A stretch of 64,000 nucleotides of DNA from assembly GCF_000934605.2 (NCBI RefSeq), contig NZ_CP010897.2, positions 2,542,001-2,606,000 on the forward strand. The letters are read 5' to 3'. Shown here piece by piece: positions 39,501 to 46,106 of this stretch; the stretch's first letter is position 1, and each line of letters begins with the position of its first letter. This DNA comes from Pandoraea vervacti (GTDB taxonomy: Bacteria > Pseudomonadota > Gammaproteobacteria > Burkholderiales > Burkholderiaceae). The notes beneath the pieces were generated by a model that saw nothing but the letters and a program-made list of their open reading frames with translations, had not been told where the DNA came from and ran no database searches. A program made the position numbers and the translations under genes.

Positions 39501-41399
39501 ACTGAGAAAATCGGTGTCTCCGAGTGTCGCGATGGCCTGCACACGAGGCGTTCCCGCGAACTGGCTTACCACTGGCGCGCCCGCTTGCCCGAGCGTTTCG
39601 AGCAGACCGACGAATACCGTCGGTGAGATCGAAAGGTGGCGTGCAAGGCTGGCAATGCGATAAAAGGCCGAGACCACGTCGAGCGAGCGCGTTAGCGGTC
39701 GATCGCCCAGGGTCGCGCAGAGGGTACGCGCGACGTAGATGAACTCGTCGGGACTGAGGCCCAGTGCAACAGCGATGTGCTGCGCCGCCTGCGCACCGGG
39801 GTCCTGTCCCATGCGACTACGCCACTCGATCGGTCCACCGTCGAGCACCAGCGGCTTCGAGTGCAGGCGCGGCTCGTTGAACACGCGATCGAACTGCGAC
39901 GGGCCGTCGCCGCTCAGACTGTACGGAGCAAGCGTGCTCATCCACGCGGCGAAGTCTTCTGCGCCGACGCCGTAGCGCATCTGAAAGTCCTTGAAGACCC
40001 CCAGCGCACGAAGGGTGTTCGTGGTGATGGCCGGCGCGCCGGGGGACTGCTGGGCAATGTGCGCCGAAATGATCAGTCGATCCGTTTCGCAATAGCTGAG
40101 TTCAAGCCAGCGACTGAGTCGGATGATGCGATGTATCCGGTCGGCACGATTCGGGGTCAGGCCGGTGAAGTAATGCGGGGGATTCACCGGTTCGGTGTCG
40201 TCATCCTCTTCATTGATCTGCGGCATGTCCGCTCGTACCGGTCTGCGTGCTGTCTCGGGCGGCGGGAGGGTCTCGATGGCGATAGCGGGCGTCTCTGCGC
40301 CGTTCAGATAGACCGCGCCAAATGCCGCTGCGCTCGCGGGCGGCAGACCCGGCACGTTCTCGGAGGGCACCGGCGCGGCGGTCTGAACGGCGAACAACTG
40401 CGGCAAGGCGTTGCTTGCCGTATGGGTGCGTGCGCAAAAGATCGACGTATCGATGAGTTCGGTCAGGTGATTCACGCCGAAGGTCTGGAGGTAGAAATCG
40501 GTATCGCTTTCGTCTGTGCCGGTGCCGGTGAAGTAGGGCGCCGTGAGCAATTCGCGCCGGTTGGGGCCTAGCGGCAAGCTCAGCAGCATGGCGTCGTCCC
40601 CCCAAGTCGATTGCATGCTCTGATCCACGAAATAGTGGTATTTCGGATCCACCCGACGAGCGACTTCGCCCAGTGTGAGTCGCTCGCCTCGCGCGAGCGA
40701 GAGAATTTCCCGAATCTGCGTGGCCCAGTGTTCGTACGGCATCGACATTGGATAGCGCACTTGCGACATGGCCATGTCGATGTCCGGCGCGGTATCTTCG
40801 CGGCCCGACAACACTTTCAGATAGGCGGAAATGGCGAATTCCAGTACGCGCGTCGAGACCGATAGCGTCGGAATTTCGGCATTGAACGCTTGCTCGTCGA
40901 GGATTTCGTCGGCAATGTCCGGACGACGGTCGTCCAGTTTCAAGCGAAAGGGGCTTGGCGCGCCCGATGCTTCCAGCGACCGTGCGCGGCGATACAACAT
41001 CGTCAGATACGCGACGGGCGAGGTGCGCGCCTCGATGGCGTTCGGTCGTGCCATGGCAGCCCAGTTTTCGTCGAACAGGTTGCCATATTGCGGACCCTTG
41101 GCCAGCGCCTCGAAGCCCTGCGCGATGTCGGGCGCCGTCTGCTCGCTGCGGATCAGTTCTTGCTCCCGAAACCGTCGGGCGACGACGACGGCCGCAGCGG
41201 CCGCGCGCTGCTGCAGTTGGCGGGCTTCGTCGATATGCAGGTCGGGACGTCGCTCGAGCCATTGCCTTGCCGACAGGCTGCCCAGCGTCACCGCATCGCC
41301 TGCTGCCTGCGCTACTTGCTGAGCGGCGTCGGACTGCGTCTTCGTCAACCGCTCGATCAGCGGGCTGGTGTAGACCGATGCTTTTGCTTTGCGACCCAT
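36564..41399 (-). CDS. TcA N-terminal half (VRP1-type shell) with C-terminal Ig-like domains
   Basis: 1611 residues. Residues ~1-1090 form the alpha-helical TcA shell related to the Salmonella plasmid 28-kDa A protein (VRP1) and TcaA/TcdA N-termini (TSPVAYLTMLYRRARSLEAS, RPDIADEILDE, YFTGLTPNRADRIHRI). From ~1100 the protein changes to tandem invasin/Ig-like beta domains (GEPLAGVPVRWSQSGVGVID, GREIRWEVTDGPGRLLRTSS, APDETVSWIVDGEPASTSKS, SDLPVTWTFPGNETATALTD). The last ~110 residues (IITLDGAEITDLLSLRVGD, REMSSAGLEWTLDCRREP) match a domain in the two large paralogues. Ordinary TcaA lacks this tail, which is a likely receptor or adapter surface. GGAG lies 7 nt before the start at 41399. Confidence 0.9.
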   Translation of the reverse strand: MGRKAKASVYTSPLIERLTKTQSDAAQQVAQAAGDAVTLGSLSARQWLERRPDLHIDEARQLQQRAAAAAVVVARRFREQELIRSEQTAPDIAQGFEALAKGPQYGNLFDENWAAMARPNAIEARTSPVAYLTMLYRRARSLEASGAPSPFRLKLDDRRPDIADEILDEQAFNAEIPTLSVSTRVLEFAISAYLKVLSGREDTAPDIDMAMSQVRYPMSMPYEHWATQIREILSLARGERLTLGEVARRVDPKYHYFVDQSMQSTWGDDAMLLSLPLGPNRRELLTAPYFTGTGTDESDTDFYLQTFGVNHLTELIDTSIFCARTHTASNALPQLFAVQTAAPVPSENVPGLPPASAAAFGAVYLNGAETPAIAIETLPPPETARRPVRADMPQINEEDDDTEPVNPPHYFTGLTPNRADRIHRIIRLSRWLELSYCETDRLIISAHIAQQSPGAPAITTNTLRALGVFKDFQMRYGVGAEDFAAWMSTLAPYSLSGDGPSQFDRVFNEPRLHSKPLVLDGGPIEWRSRMGQDPGAQAAQHIAVALGLSPDEFIYVARTLCATLGDRPLTRSLDVVSAFYRIASLARHLSISPTVFVGLLETLGQAGAPVVSQFAGTPRVQAIATLGDTDFLSALVAVEGCVRWCRDNGIDVAWMIQHLRAPSTPQIAGGPEQTLIRSLKNQLATSRITPSVLFEAGIPESLQLSDPPEDPDEDLPAPITPDWLCQLSEVVDTDGIVLDGVSGTDVDFETSAAAIIRSAVEALFKGEMYECLDVGMRISGDDADGIPPGRVPLREQIVDTLISIVVRTRAAQRAIVQEHLGSYLGIAGELVLPLVDWAGQSVYEILGWAWKAIPEPTLQTARRQIDAILTWPASLHASRDVNRFEASEVMLYQLSELRRQAEIVVHFSLDGAMLAQHAQHYRQEESRERDAFGFAPGGKTLRDFYYLRTYRDIVERGHCAPADLLAYLALVNTPGVIDEEGLEAHEGYARLMRDAAAGHVASLIGVGARDVLDAAMIVSPYGIVRRLSDFAGLLRVLHLSQITGLSVIALDRLGRLAEGSGTAEYRQAVQDALACLSASDEEHGADAAEVTPEVGQGATSTCTVSKQLLVANWDDASGEDDNEARFALTIRDLSGEPLAGVPVRWSQSGVGVIDADSATTDADGVARLTLYPGLTMGMAYVFATLGLDQRIALPAVRVDCDEATVNLHDMDPPGEALAGEREIMPLSVYLDDLHDNRVIGREIRWEVTDGPGRLLRTSSFTDRNGVAQTSLVSRETGTVAVIARFGSGSANVLFTGLRFVDKAYVSGDYGIRPVTPLLANQAITVRCQVLSLTGRPAPDETVSWIVDGEPASTSKSDANGFASLDLSALGVSTIVVTASVHGRSVQSQFDIVDGPLATPITPKDQKFIEDAQRLAFVGVRVEASQFPGSGDPGSKRPPISDLPVTWTFPGNETATALTDLAGHSRAPVSLAVPGTHTIKAAPADLAPVEFSISVVAAPAWIITLDGAEITDLLSLRVGDTGVLRIKPASGHEHLVGEHVLLTWEGANPTGQGLLATPSYMQIREMSSAGLEWTLDCRREPSESARFAIGIRLVDPRHVRWINVRIAPASAA

Positions 41400-41436
41400 T
41401 GAGAACTCCCCGTGGCACAGTCCGACGGCGTATGAA

Positions 41437-42522
41437 TTACGTCCAGCTCAGCAGTACCGCATCGATGAACTTCTCAACGCCATCCACCTCTCGATAGAGA
41501 TACACGTTAGGTGACCAGGCCCTGCTACTCGTCAGGCGTGCGAGCGCCACTTCGCCGAAGGTGAACGGTAAAATTTCGACGTCCAGCCCGCTGCCGTCGG
41601 TCAAACGGTACTTCTCGCCGGGTTGCTGGTTGGCGTACGTCGGCCACTGCAGGTAGATCGGCTCGCCCACGGGGGCGGACTTGACCGGCGCATACAGGAA
41701 CGGCGCCATCGATTTCTCGATGAGCGGCGGATGGTTGTTTTTGACGTCGATGTCCGGTCCGCCGATGTGATATCGCACGTTCAACGGCGGCATCACATAA
41801 GCGTCCATGCTGCCGAGGTCGTAAGCCGTATCGTCCCCACGCAACGTCTCATCGTGTCTGAAGGAGATGCTGCCATCCGACTGCGAGAAGTACATTGGCG
41901 CACTGAAGGCAAAGATGACCGAGCCGTCGCGTCGATAGAGCCGAACGGAAACCTGGGTGTCGGGGTCAGTCGGCACGCCTGCGGCGCCGTGCGCGTATCG
42001 AGCGGCGATGCCATAGATGCGGACGTGGTTGTGCGCGTAGGCTTCGCCGAGTTCGGGGCGGGCAGGATAGACGACGGCCATGTAAGTGGCTTCGTCCGGA
42101 TCCGACGGACACCGCATGTAGTAGACCGTGTATTGCTTGGTCGTCGGGCCCCCGGCGATCATGAACCGGGCCGGGGAAAACAACCCGGCATCCTGGCGAT
42201 ACGTCACCGGAAATTCCGCAACGCCATTGGCGTCGGTGAATCGGGGCTCCCCGATCGGCATCCCCATGGCTCCGCTCGTTATCGCGTCGTCCGGCGTAAG
42301 GGAAACAATGCTGCAAGGGATACCTTCCATTGGCTCGCCGCCGGGCAGCGCGCGGGCTTCGATCAGGATGCCGCGCACGCCCCCACCAGTCGGTCCGAAG
42401 ACGAAGGCGCCTTCAGCACCCATACTGGTCTTCGGCATTGGTTTTGCGAAAAGCTCGAACGTGTTCGAACTGCCAGCGTCGGGGCTTCCCTTCGGATTGT
42501 TTCCATCGTTTGATGTGCTCAT
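41437..42522 (-). CDS. Small Tc-operon paralogue 3 (single shared module)
   Basis: 361 residues, no signal peptide or membrane segment, family not recognised. After a variable, Asn/Ser/Gly-rich leader it holds the module: FELFAKPMPKTSM, GILIEARALPGGEPMEGIPC, FPVTYRQDAGLFSPARFMIA, YPARPELGEAYAHNHVRIYG, APFLYAPVKSAPVGEPIYLQ, ILPFTFGEVALARL and the terminal LLSWT. Predicted all-beta. It matches the C-terminal ~355 residues of the two large paralogues. AGGAG lies 6-7 nt before the ATG; the stop is 37 bp before the TcA N-terminal gene. A role in toxin assembly or target recognition is inferred from position only. Confidence 0.82.
   Translation of the reverse strand: MSTSNDGNNPKGSPDAGSSNTFELFAKPMPKTSMGAEGAFVFGPTGGGVRGILIEARALPGGEPMEGIPCSIVSLTPDDAITSGAMGMPIGEPRFTDANGVAEFPVTYRQDAGLFSPARFMIAGGPTTKQYTVYYMRCPSDPDEATYMAVVYPARPELGEAYAHNHVRIYGIAARYAHGAAGVPTDPDTQVSVRLYRRDGSVIFAFSAPMYFSQSDGSISFRHDETLRGDDTAYDLGSMDAYVMPPLNVRYHIGGPDIDVKNNHPPLIEKSMAPFLYAPVKSAPVGEPIYLQWPTYANQQPGEKYRLTDGSGLDVEILPFTFGEVALARLTSSRAWSPNVYLYREVDGVEKFIDAVLLSWT
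41443..41730. repeat. Near-identical 288-bp segment, copy 1 (3' end of small paralogue)
   Basis: Matches 42544-42831 at constant offset 1101 with about four differences by eye. Covers the C-terminal ~95 codons; sequence 5' of it diverges strongly. Confidence 0.9.
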
Positions 42523-42537
42523 GGCGCGCTCCTGATG

Positions 42538-43629
42538 TCATTCCCAGCTCAGCAGTACCGCATCGATGAACTTCTCAACGCCATCCACCTCTCGGTAGAG
42601 ATACACGTTAGGTGACCAGGCCCTGCTACTCGTCAGGCGTGCGAGCGCCACTTCGCCGAAGGTGAACGGCAAAATTTCGACGTCCAGCCCGCTGCCGTCG
42701 GTCAAACGGTACTTCTCGCCGGGTTGCTGGTTGGCGTACGTCGGCCACTGCAGATAGATCGGCTCGCCCACGGGGGCGGACTTGACCGGGGCATACAGGA
42801 ACGGCGCCATCGATTTCTCGATGAGCGGCGGAAAGTTGTTCTTGACGTCGATTCCGGCACCGCCGATGTGATACGACCCGCCAAGCGGCCCGGTCGTACG
42901 AACGTCCATGCTGCCGATGTCATGGGTATCTTCAGATCCCGTTATCGTCTCATCCAACCTGAACGACAGCGTGTAGTCCGCCTCAGAAAGAAACGCGTCC
43001 GCCAGGATGGACCACATGACGGCGCCGTCAGTTTGATAGAGGCGGACGTTTACCGCGTGTTCGAGATCTGGCAGATCTTCGGCGCCGCGGACGTAACTTC
43101 CCGCAATGCCATAGACACGCAAATGAGGGTAGGCGTAAGCCTCGCCGAGTTCCGGGCGGCCGGGGTACATCACCGCGATATACGTGGCCTCATCCGGACT
43201 CCCCGCGCATCGCCTGTAGTCGATCTGATATTGCCTGCTGGATGGGCCGCCAGCGACCGTAAATCTGGCAGATGGAAACAACCCGGCATCCCGACGATAG
43301 GTCACCGGAAACGCTGCGATTCCATTGGCATCCGTGAATCGGGTCTCGCCGATGGGCATCGTCATGACGCCGCTACTCACCGCGTCGTCCGGATTGAGAC
43401 TGGAAATGCTGCAAGGAATGCCTTCCATCGGTTCCCCGCCGGGAAGTGCACGCGCTTCGACAAGAATGCCGCGCTCGCCAGCCCCCGTCGGGCCAAAGAC
43501 GAAGACCGAGTTGTATCTATCGCCGTACATACTGGTCTTCGGCATCGGCCTGGCCACGAGTTCGAAAGTGTTCGACGTGTCGTGGCCGGGGGCGCCCTGG
43601 GGGTTGTTCACCTTGTCTGAAGCGTTCAT
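42538..43629 (-). CDS. Small Tc-operon paralogue 2 (single shared module)
   Basis: 363 residues from the ATG at 43629, which has GGAGG 5 nt upstream; a TTG 12 nt earlier is in frame but less likely. Same module as the neighbours on both sides: FELVARPMPKTSM, GILVEARALPGGEPMEGIPC, FPVTYRRDAGLFPSARFTVA, YPGRPELGEAYAYPHLRVYG and terminal VLLSWE. Its last ~95 codons are almost identical in DNA to the gene at 41437, while its middle (residues ~170-260) differs. No catalytic motif, signal peptide or membrane helix was seen. Function unknown. Confidence 0.82.
   Translation of the reverse strand: MNASDKVNNPQGAPGHDTSNTFELVARPMPKTSMYGDRYNSVFVFGPTGAGERGILVEARALPGGEPMEGIPCSISSLNPDDAVSSGVMTMPIGETRFTDANGIAAFPVTYRRDAGLFPSARFTVAGGPSSRQYQIDYRRCAGSPDEATYIAVMYPGRPELGEAYAYPHLRVYGIAGSYVRGAEDLPDLEHAVNVRLYQTDGAVMWSILADAFLSEADYTLSFRLDETITGSEDTHDIGSMDVRTTGPLGGSYHIGGAGIDVKNNFPPLIEKSMAPFLYAPVKSAPVGEPIYLQWPTYANQQPGEKYRLTDGSGLDVEILPFTFGEVALARLTSSRAWSPNVYLYREVDGVEKFIDAVLLSWE
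42544..42831. repeat. Near-identical 288-bp segment, copy 2
   Basis: Second copy of the segment at 41443-41730, at the 3' end of the adjacent small paralogue. Confidence 0.9.
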
Positions 43630-43763
43630 GACATCCTCCAAAACTTGAAATTCTCATCTCGCCAATGCGGGATGCGCTCGCCAAAAAACTGGCCATACTC
43701 CGGCCACCGTCGACGCTGGCAACTTTGGTGTCATCGTCGACCCCGGCCGAAACGTCTGTCGGC

Positions 43764-44852
43764 TTACTCCCAACGCAGCAATACCCGGTCGATCAATGTG
43801 CTTTTTCCGTTGACCTCGCGAATCAGATCGATGACAGGTGAAAACGCCTTGTTGCCGATGATGCGAGCCAAGGCGACTTCACCGAACGTGAAGGGGAAAA
43901 TCTGGACACTCAGGCCATCGCCGCTGCTCAGTCGGTACTCCTCGCCGGGCTGCTTGTTCGCATACGTCGGCCATTGCAAATAGATCGGCTCGCCTACCGG
44001 TGCGGACTTGACAGGGGCGTAGAGGAACGGCGCTTGCGAGTTTTCGAGAAGGGGCGGGAAGTCGTTGTTGACGTCAATGCGACGGCCGCCAATGTGATAT
44101 TCGCCGGCAAGATTCGTGGTCGCCTCGACATTCATGCTGCCGACGTTGTAGGTCTGCTCGATCCCCGTCATCGTTCGGTCGTGTCGGAAGGAAAGCGTCT
44201 TCAGAACCTCCGAAAATTCGGCTTTCGCAGCGACATCCCACATCAGTGCCCCGTTCGTCTGAAACAGGCGGGCAGTGACCGTTCCTTCGATGTCGGGCAC
44301 GCCGCTGGCGGGATGAACGTAACTCCCGGCTATGCCATAGACGCGCAAATGCGGATCGGCGTAAGCCTCGCCGAGTTCCGGGCGGCCCGGGTACCACACC
44401 GCCATATAAGTGGCCTCCTCCGGATTCGACGCGCATCGCCTGAAGATGATTCGATAGTTCCTGTACGACGGTCCGCCTGCTACGACGAAGGTTGCAGGCG
44501 AAAACAGCCCAAGATCCCGACGGTACGTCACAGGAAATTCGGCGACGCCACTGGCGTCGGTGAATCGGGTCTCGCCAATCGGCAGGGTCATGACGCCGCT
44601 TGTCACCGAGTCGGGTGGGGTGAGGCTGATGATGCTGCAAGGGATGCCCTCCATCGGCTGCCCGCCGGGCAGCGCACGCGCCTCGATGAGGATCCCGCGT
44701 TCGCCGCCGCCCGTCGGCCCGAAGACGAAAATGGTCGCGCCGGACCCTTCGTCGTACATGCTGGTCTTCGGCATTGGCTTTGCCACGAGCTCGAACGTGT
44801 TCGACGTGTCGTTGCCCGAGGCGGCCTCGGATGTGTTGCTCGACGTGCTCAT
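43764..44852 (-). CDS. Small Tc-operon paralogue 1 (single shared module), first gene of the operon
   Basis: 362 residues. Leader MSTSSNTSEAASGNDTSN is hydrophilic; the module follows (FELVAKPMPKTSM, GILIEARALPGGQPMEGIPC, FPVTYRRDLGLFSPATFVVA, YPGRPELGEAYADPHLRVYG, VQIFPFTFGEVALARI, VLLRWE). It is the most divergent of the three small copies at its 3' end. AGGAGGAC precedes the ATG, but this site can pair in a small hairpin (44856-44870). It is transcribed away from the crotonase gene across a 317-bp divergent gap. A gap of 134 bp separates it from the next copy. Function unknown. Confidence 0.82.
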   Translation of the reverse strand: MSTSSNTSEAASGNDTSNTFELVAKPMPKTSMYDEGSGATIFVFGPTGGGERGILIEARALPGGQPMEGIPCSIISLTPPDSVTSGVMTLPIGETRFTDASGVAEFPVTYRRDLGLFSPATFVVAGGPSYRNYRIIFRRCASNPEEATYMAVWYPGRPELGEAYADPHLRVYGIAGSYVHPASGVPDIEGTVTARLFQTNGALMWDVAAKAEFSEVLKTLSFRHDRTMTGIEQTYNVGSMNVEATTNLAGEYHIGGRRIDVNNDFPPLLENSQAPFLYAPVKSAPVGEPIYLQWPTYANKQPGEEYRLSSGDGLSVQIFPFTFGEVALARIIGNKAFSPVIDLIREVNGKSTLIDRVLLRWE

Positions 44853-44855
44853 GAC

Positions 44856-44870
44856 GTCCTCCTGCAGGAC
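44856..44870 (-). promoter_or_regulatory. Hairpin covering the Shine-Dalgarno of the first Tc-operon gene
   Basis: In the minus-strand transcript GTCCT and AGGAC pair around a 5-nt loop, enclosing the AGGAGG that precedes the start at 44852. It could lower initiation of the first paralogue. The stem is only 5 bp, so this is tentative. Confidence 0.3.
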
Positions 44871-44939
44871 AGAGAAAGATGCGGCGGATGAAGCGAGACC
44901 ACGCTACGCCATCGTCTGCGGTTGCCCATACACCCACAA

Positions 44940-44955
44940 CTGTCAACGTTGACAG
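44940..44955. promoter_or_regulatory. 16-bp perfect palindrome CTGTCAACGTTGACAG
   Basis: Lies 88 bp upstream of the first Tc-operon start codon. A perfect palindrome of this length in a promoter region is a strong candidate dimeric-regulator operator; the TGTCA/TGACA arms recall GntR, TetR or MarR-type sites. The regulator is not identifiable in the window. Confidence 0.5.
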
Positions 44956-45042
44956 GTCACCGATCTTCCTCGGCCGCCTCGGCATGCGGTGCAACCGCCT
45001 GAGGTAAACCCTGAAGCGATTCGACTTGCGCCATCTTTTTGA

Positions 45043-45093
45043 AATAACTATATTTCTTTCAAATAACAGTTATTGCACTGAGATAACTGTTTA
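45043..45093. promoter_or_regulatory. AT-rich stretch with AATAAC/GTTATT motifs, candidate promoter/operator of the crotonase operon
   Basis: Contains AATAACTAT (45043-45051), the perfect 13-bp dyad AATAACAGTTATT (45062-45074) and GATAACTGTTT (45082-45092). Similar GTTATT and GATAA words lie 25-55 bp before the IclR gene at 51912. The local A+T content contrasts with the high-GC surroundings, as expected of a promoter. Confidence 0.45.
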
Positions 45094-45132
45094 GCGAAAA
45101 ATGCGTTGACCGCATTGTCGTCATCTCAATGC

Positions 45133-45150
45133 ACGCGTGATGTCACGCGT
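45133..45150. promoter_or_regulatory. Dyad ACGCGTGA-TG-TCACGCGT before the crotonase start
   Basis: A perfect 8-bp inverted repeat with a 2-bp spacer, ending 19 bp before the start at 45170. The same half-site GTCACGCG/CGCGTGAC recurs at 46024-46053, before the binding-protein gene of the same cluster. Confidence 0.45.
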
Positions 45151-45169
45151 CGATGTCCATGGAGTTCAA

Positions 45170-45970
45170 ATGAGCGAGACCGCAAAGCAAACGGAACAGG
45201 AAGTGCTCTTCACGCAGGTCGGCAAGGTTGCCGTGATTACGTTGAATCGCCCGCAGGCGCTCAACGCCTGGACCATCGCCATGCGCGAGCTGATCATCGA
45301 CGCGCTCCAGCGCTTTAACGCCGACGAGAACGTGGCGGCGGTGATCATGACCGGCGCCGGGCGCGCCTTTTCGGCCGGGCAGGATCTGGCCGAAGCGAAG
45401 CACTTCGACGGCGACACCGCCATCGAGTGGATCAAGGGCTGGGAGCATTACTACGACGTGATTCGCAGCCTGAAGAAGCCGCTGGTGATGGCGCTCAACG
45501 GTACCGCCGCAGGTTCGGCGTTCCAGGTGTCGTTGCTCGGCGATATCCGTGTGGGTCACCCGGGCGTGCGCATGGGCCAGCCGGAAATCAATGCGGGCAT
45601 CGCCAGCACGACCGGCCCGTGGATCATGAACCACATGCTGGGCCTGTCGCGAACCATCGAGCTCACGCTCACCGGCCGCCTGATGGATGCCGAGGAAAGT
45701 CATCGACTCGGCCTGATTCATCATCTCGTGCCGGAAGACAAGGTGTTCGACAAGGCGCTGGAGATTGCGACGGAGCTGGCCGAAAAGCCGCCGGTCGCCA
45801 TGCGTCTGGACAAGCAGCGCTTCCGCGAAATGACCGAGGGCACGTTCCAGGACGCCATCGAAGCCGGCATGCGCATTCAGCGCGAGTCGTACGAGTCGGG
45901 CGAACCGGCGCGCATGATGGCCGCGTTTTTCGCCAAGCGTGCCGCGAAGTCGGAAACGGCCAAGGCGTGA
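45170..45970 (+). CDS. Enoyl-CoA hydratase/isomerase (crotonase) family protein
   Basis: 266 residues. Crotonase-fold enzyme acting on a CoA thioester. The oxyanion-hole segments are visible: GRAFSAGQDLAEAKHF (first) and NGTAAGSAFQVSLLGDIRVG (second). The second-site acidic residue common in hydratases appears in the GQPEINAGIAS region. Whether it hydrates, isomerises or hydrolyses cannot be told. Start at 45170 follows GGAG by about 5-7 nt. Co-directional with the ABC transporter and acyl-CoA ligase that follow, so it probably acts on the ligase product. Confidence 0.92.
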   Translation: MSETAKQTEQEVLFTQVGKVAVITLNRPQALNAWTIAMRELIIDALQRFNADENVAAVIMTGAGRAFSAGQDLAEAKHFDGDTAIEWIKGWEHYYDVIRSLKKPLVMALNGTAAGSAFQVSLLGDIRVGHPGVRMGQPEINAGIASTTGPWIMNHMLGLSRTIELTLTGRLMDAEESHRLGLIHHLVPEDKVFDKALEIATELAEKPPVAMRLDKQRFREMTEGTFQDAIEAGMRIQRESYESGEPARMMAAFFAKRAAKSETAKA

Positions 45971-46023
45971 CGCGAGCGCGTTTCCCAAAAAAGATCGCTA
46001 CCGACCGAAGCGAATGAAGTTGC

Positions 46024-46053
46024 GTCACGCGTTGCGGTGCATCGCCGCGTGAC
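46024..46053. promoter_or_regulatory. Inverted repeat GTCACGCG-N14-CGCGTGAC between crotonase and binding-protein genes
   Basis: A perfect 8-bp inverted repeat. It may be a hairpin that attenuates transcription between the two genes, or a second operator with the same half-site as the dyad at 45133. No T-run follows, so a classic terminator is unlikely. Confidence 0.4.
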
Positions 46054-46106
46054 CACCCACACAGGACTTGCGCCGCGCGCACGTCCACTGCACAGCGGAG
46101 TTCCTT

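Larger units (their letters stand above)
44853..45169. other. 317-bp divergent promoter region of the Tc and crotonase operons
   Basis: Non-coding. It contains, from the Tc side: a ribosome-binding-site hairpin (44856-44870), the 16-bp palindrome at 44940, an AT-rich stretch with repeated ATAAC motifs (45043-45093), and a dyad at 45133-45150. These are described separately. Confidence 0.6.

Noticed and set aside
19139..44852. Prophage tail or contractile injection system explanation for the large cluster
   Set aside because: No tail sheath, tube, baseplate, AAA+ ATPase, portal or integrase genes; the TcA/TcB/TcC domain set explains the core genes.
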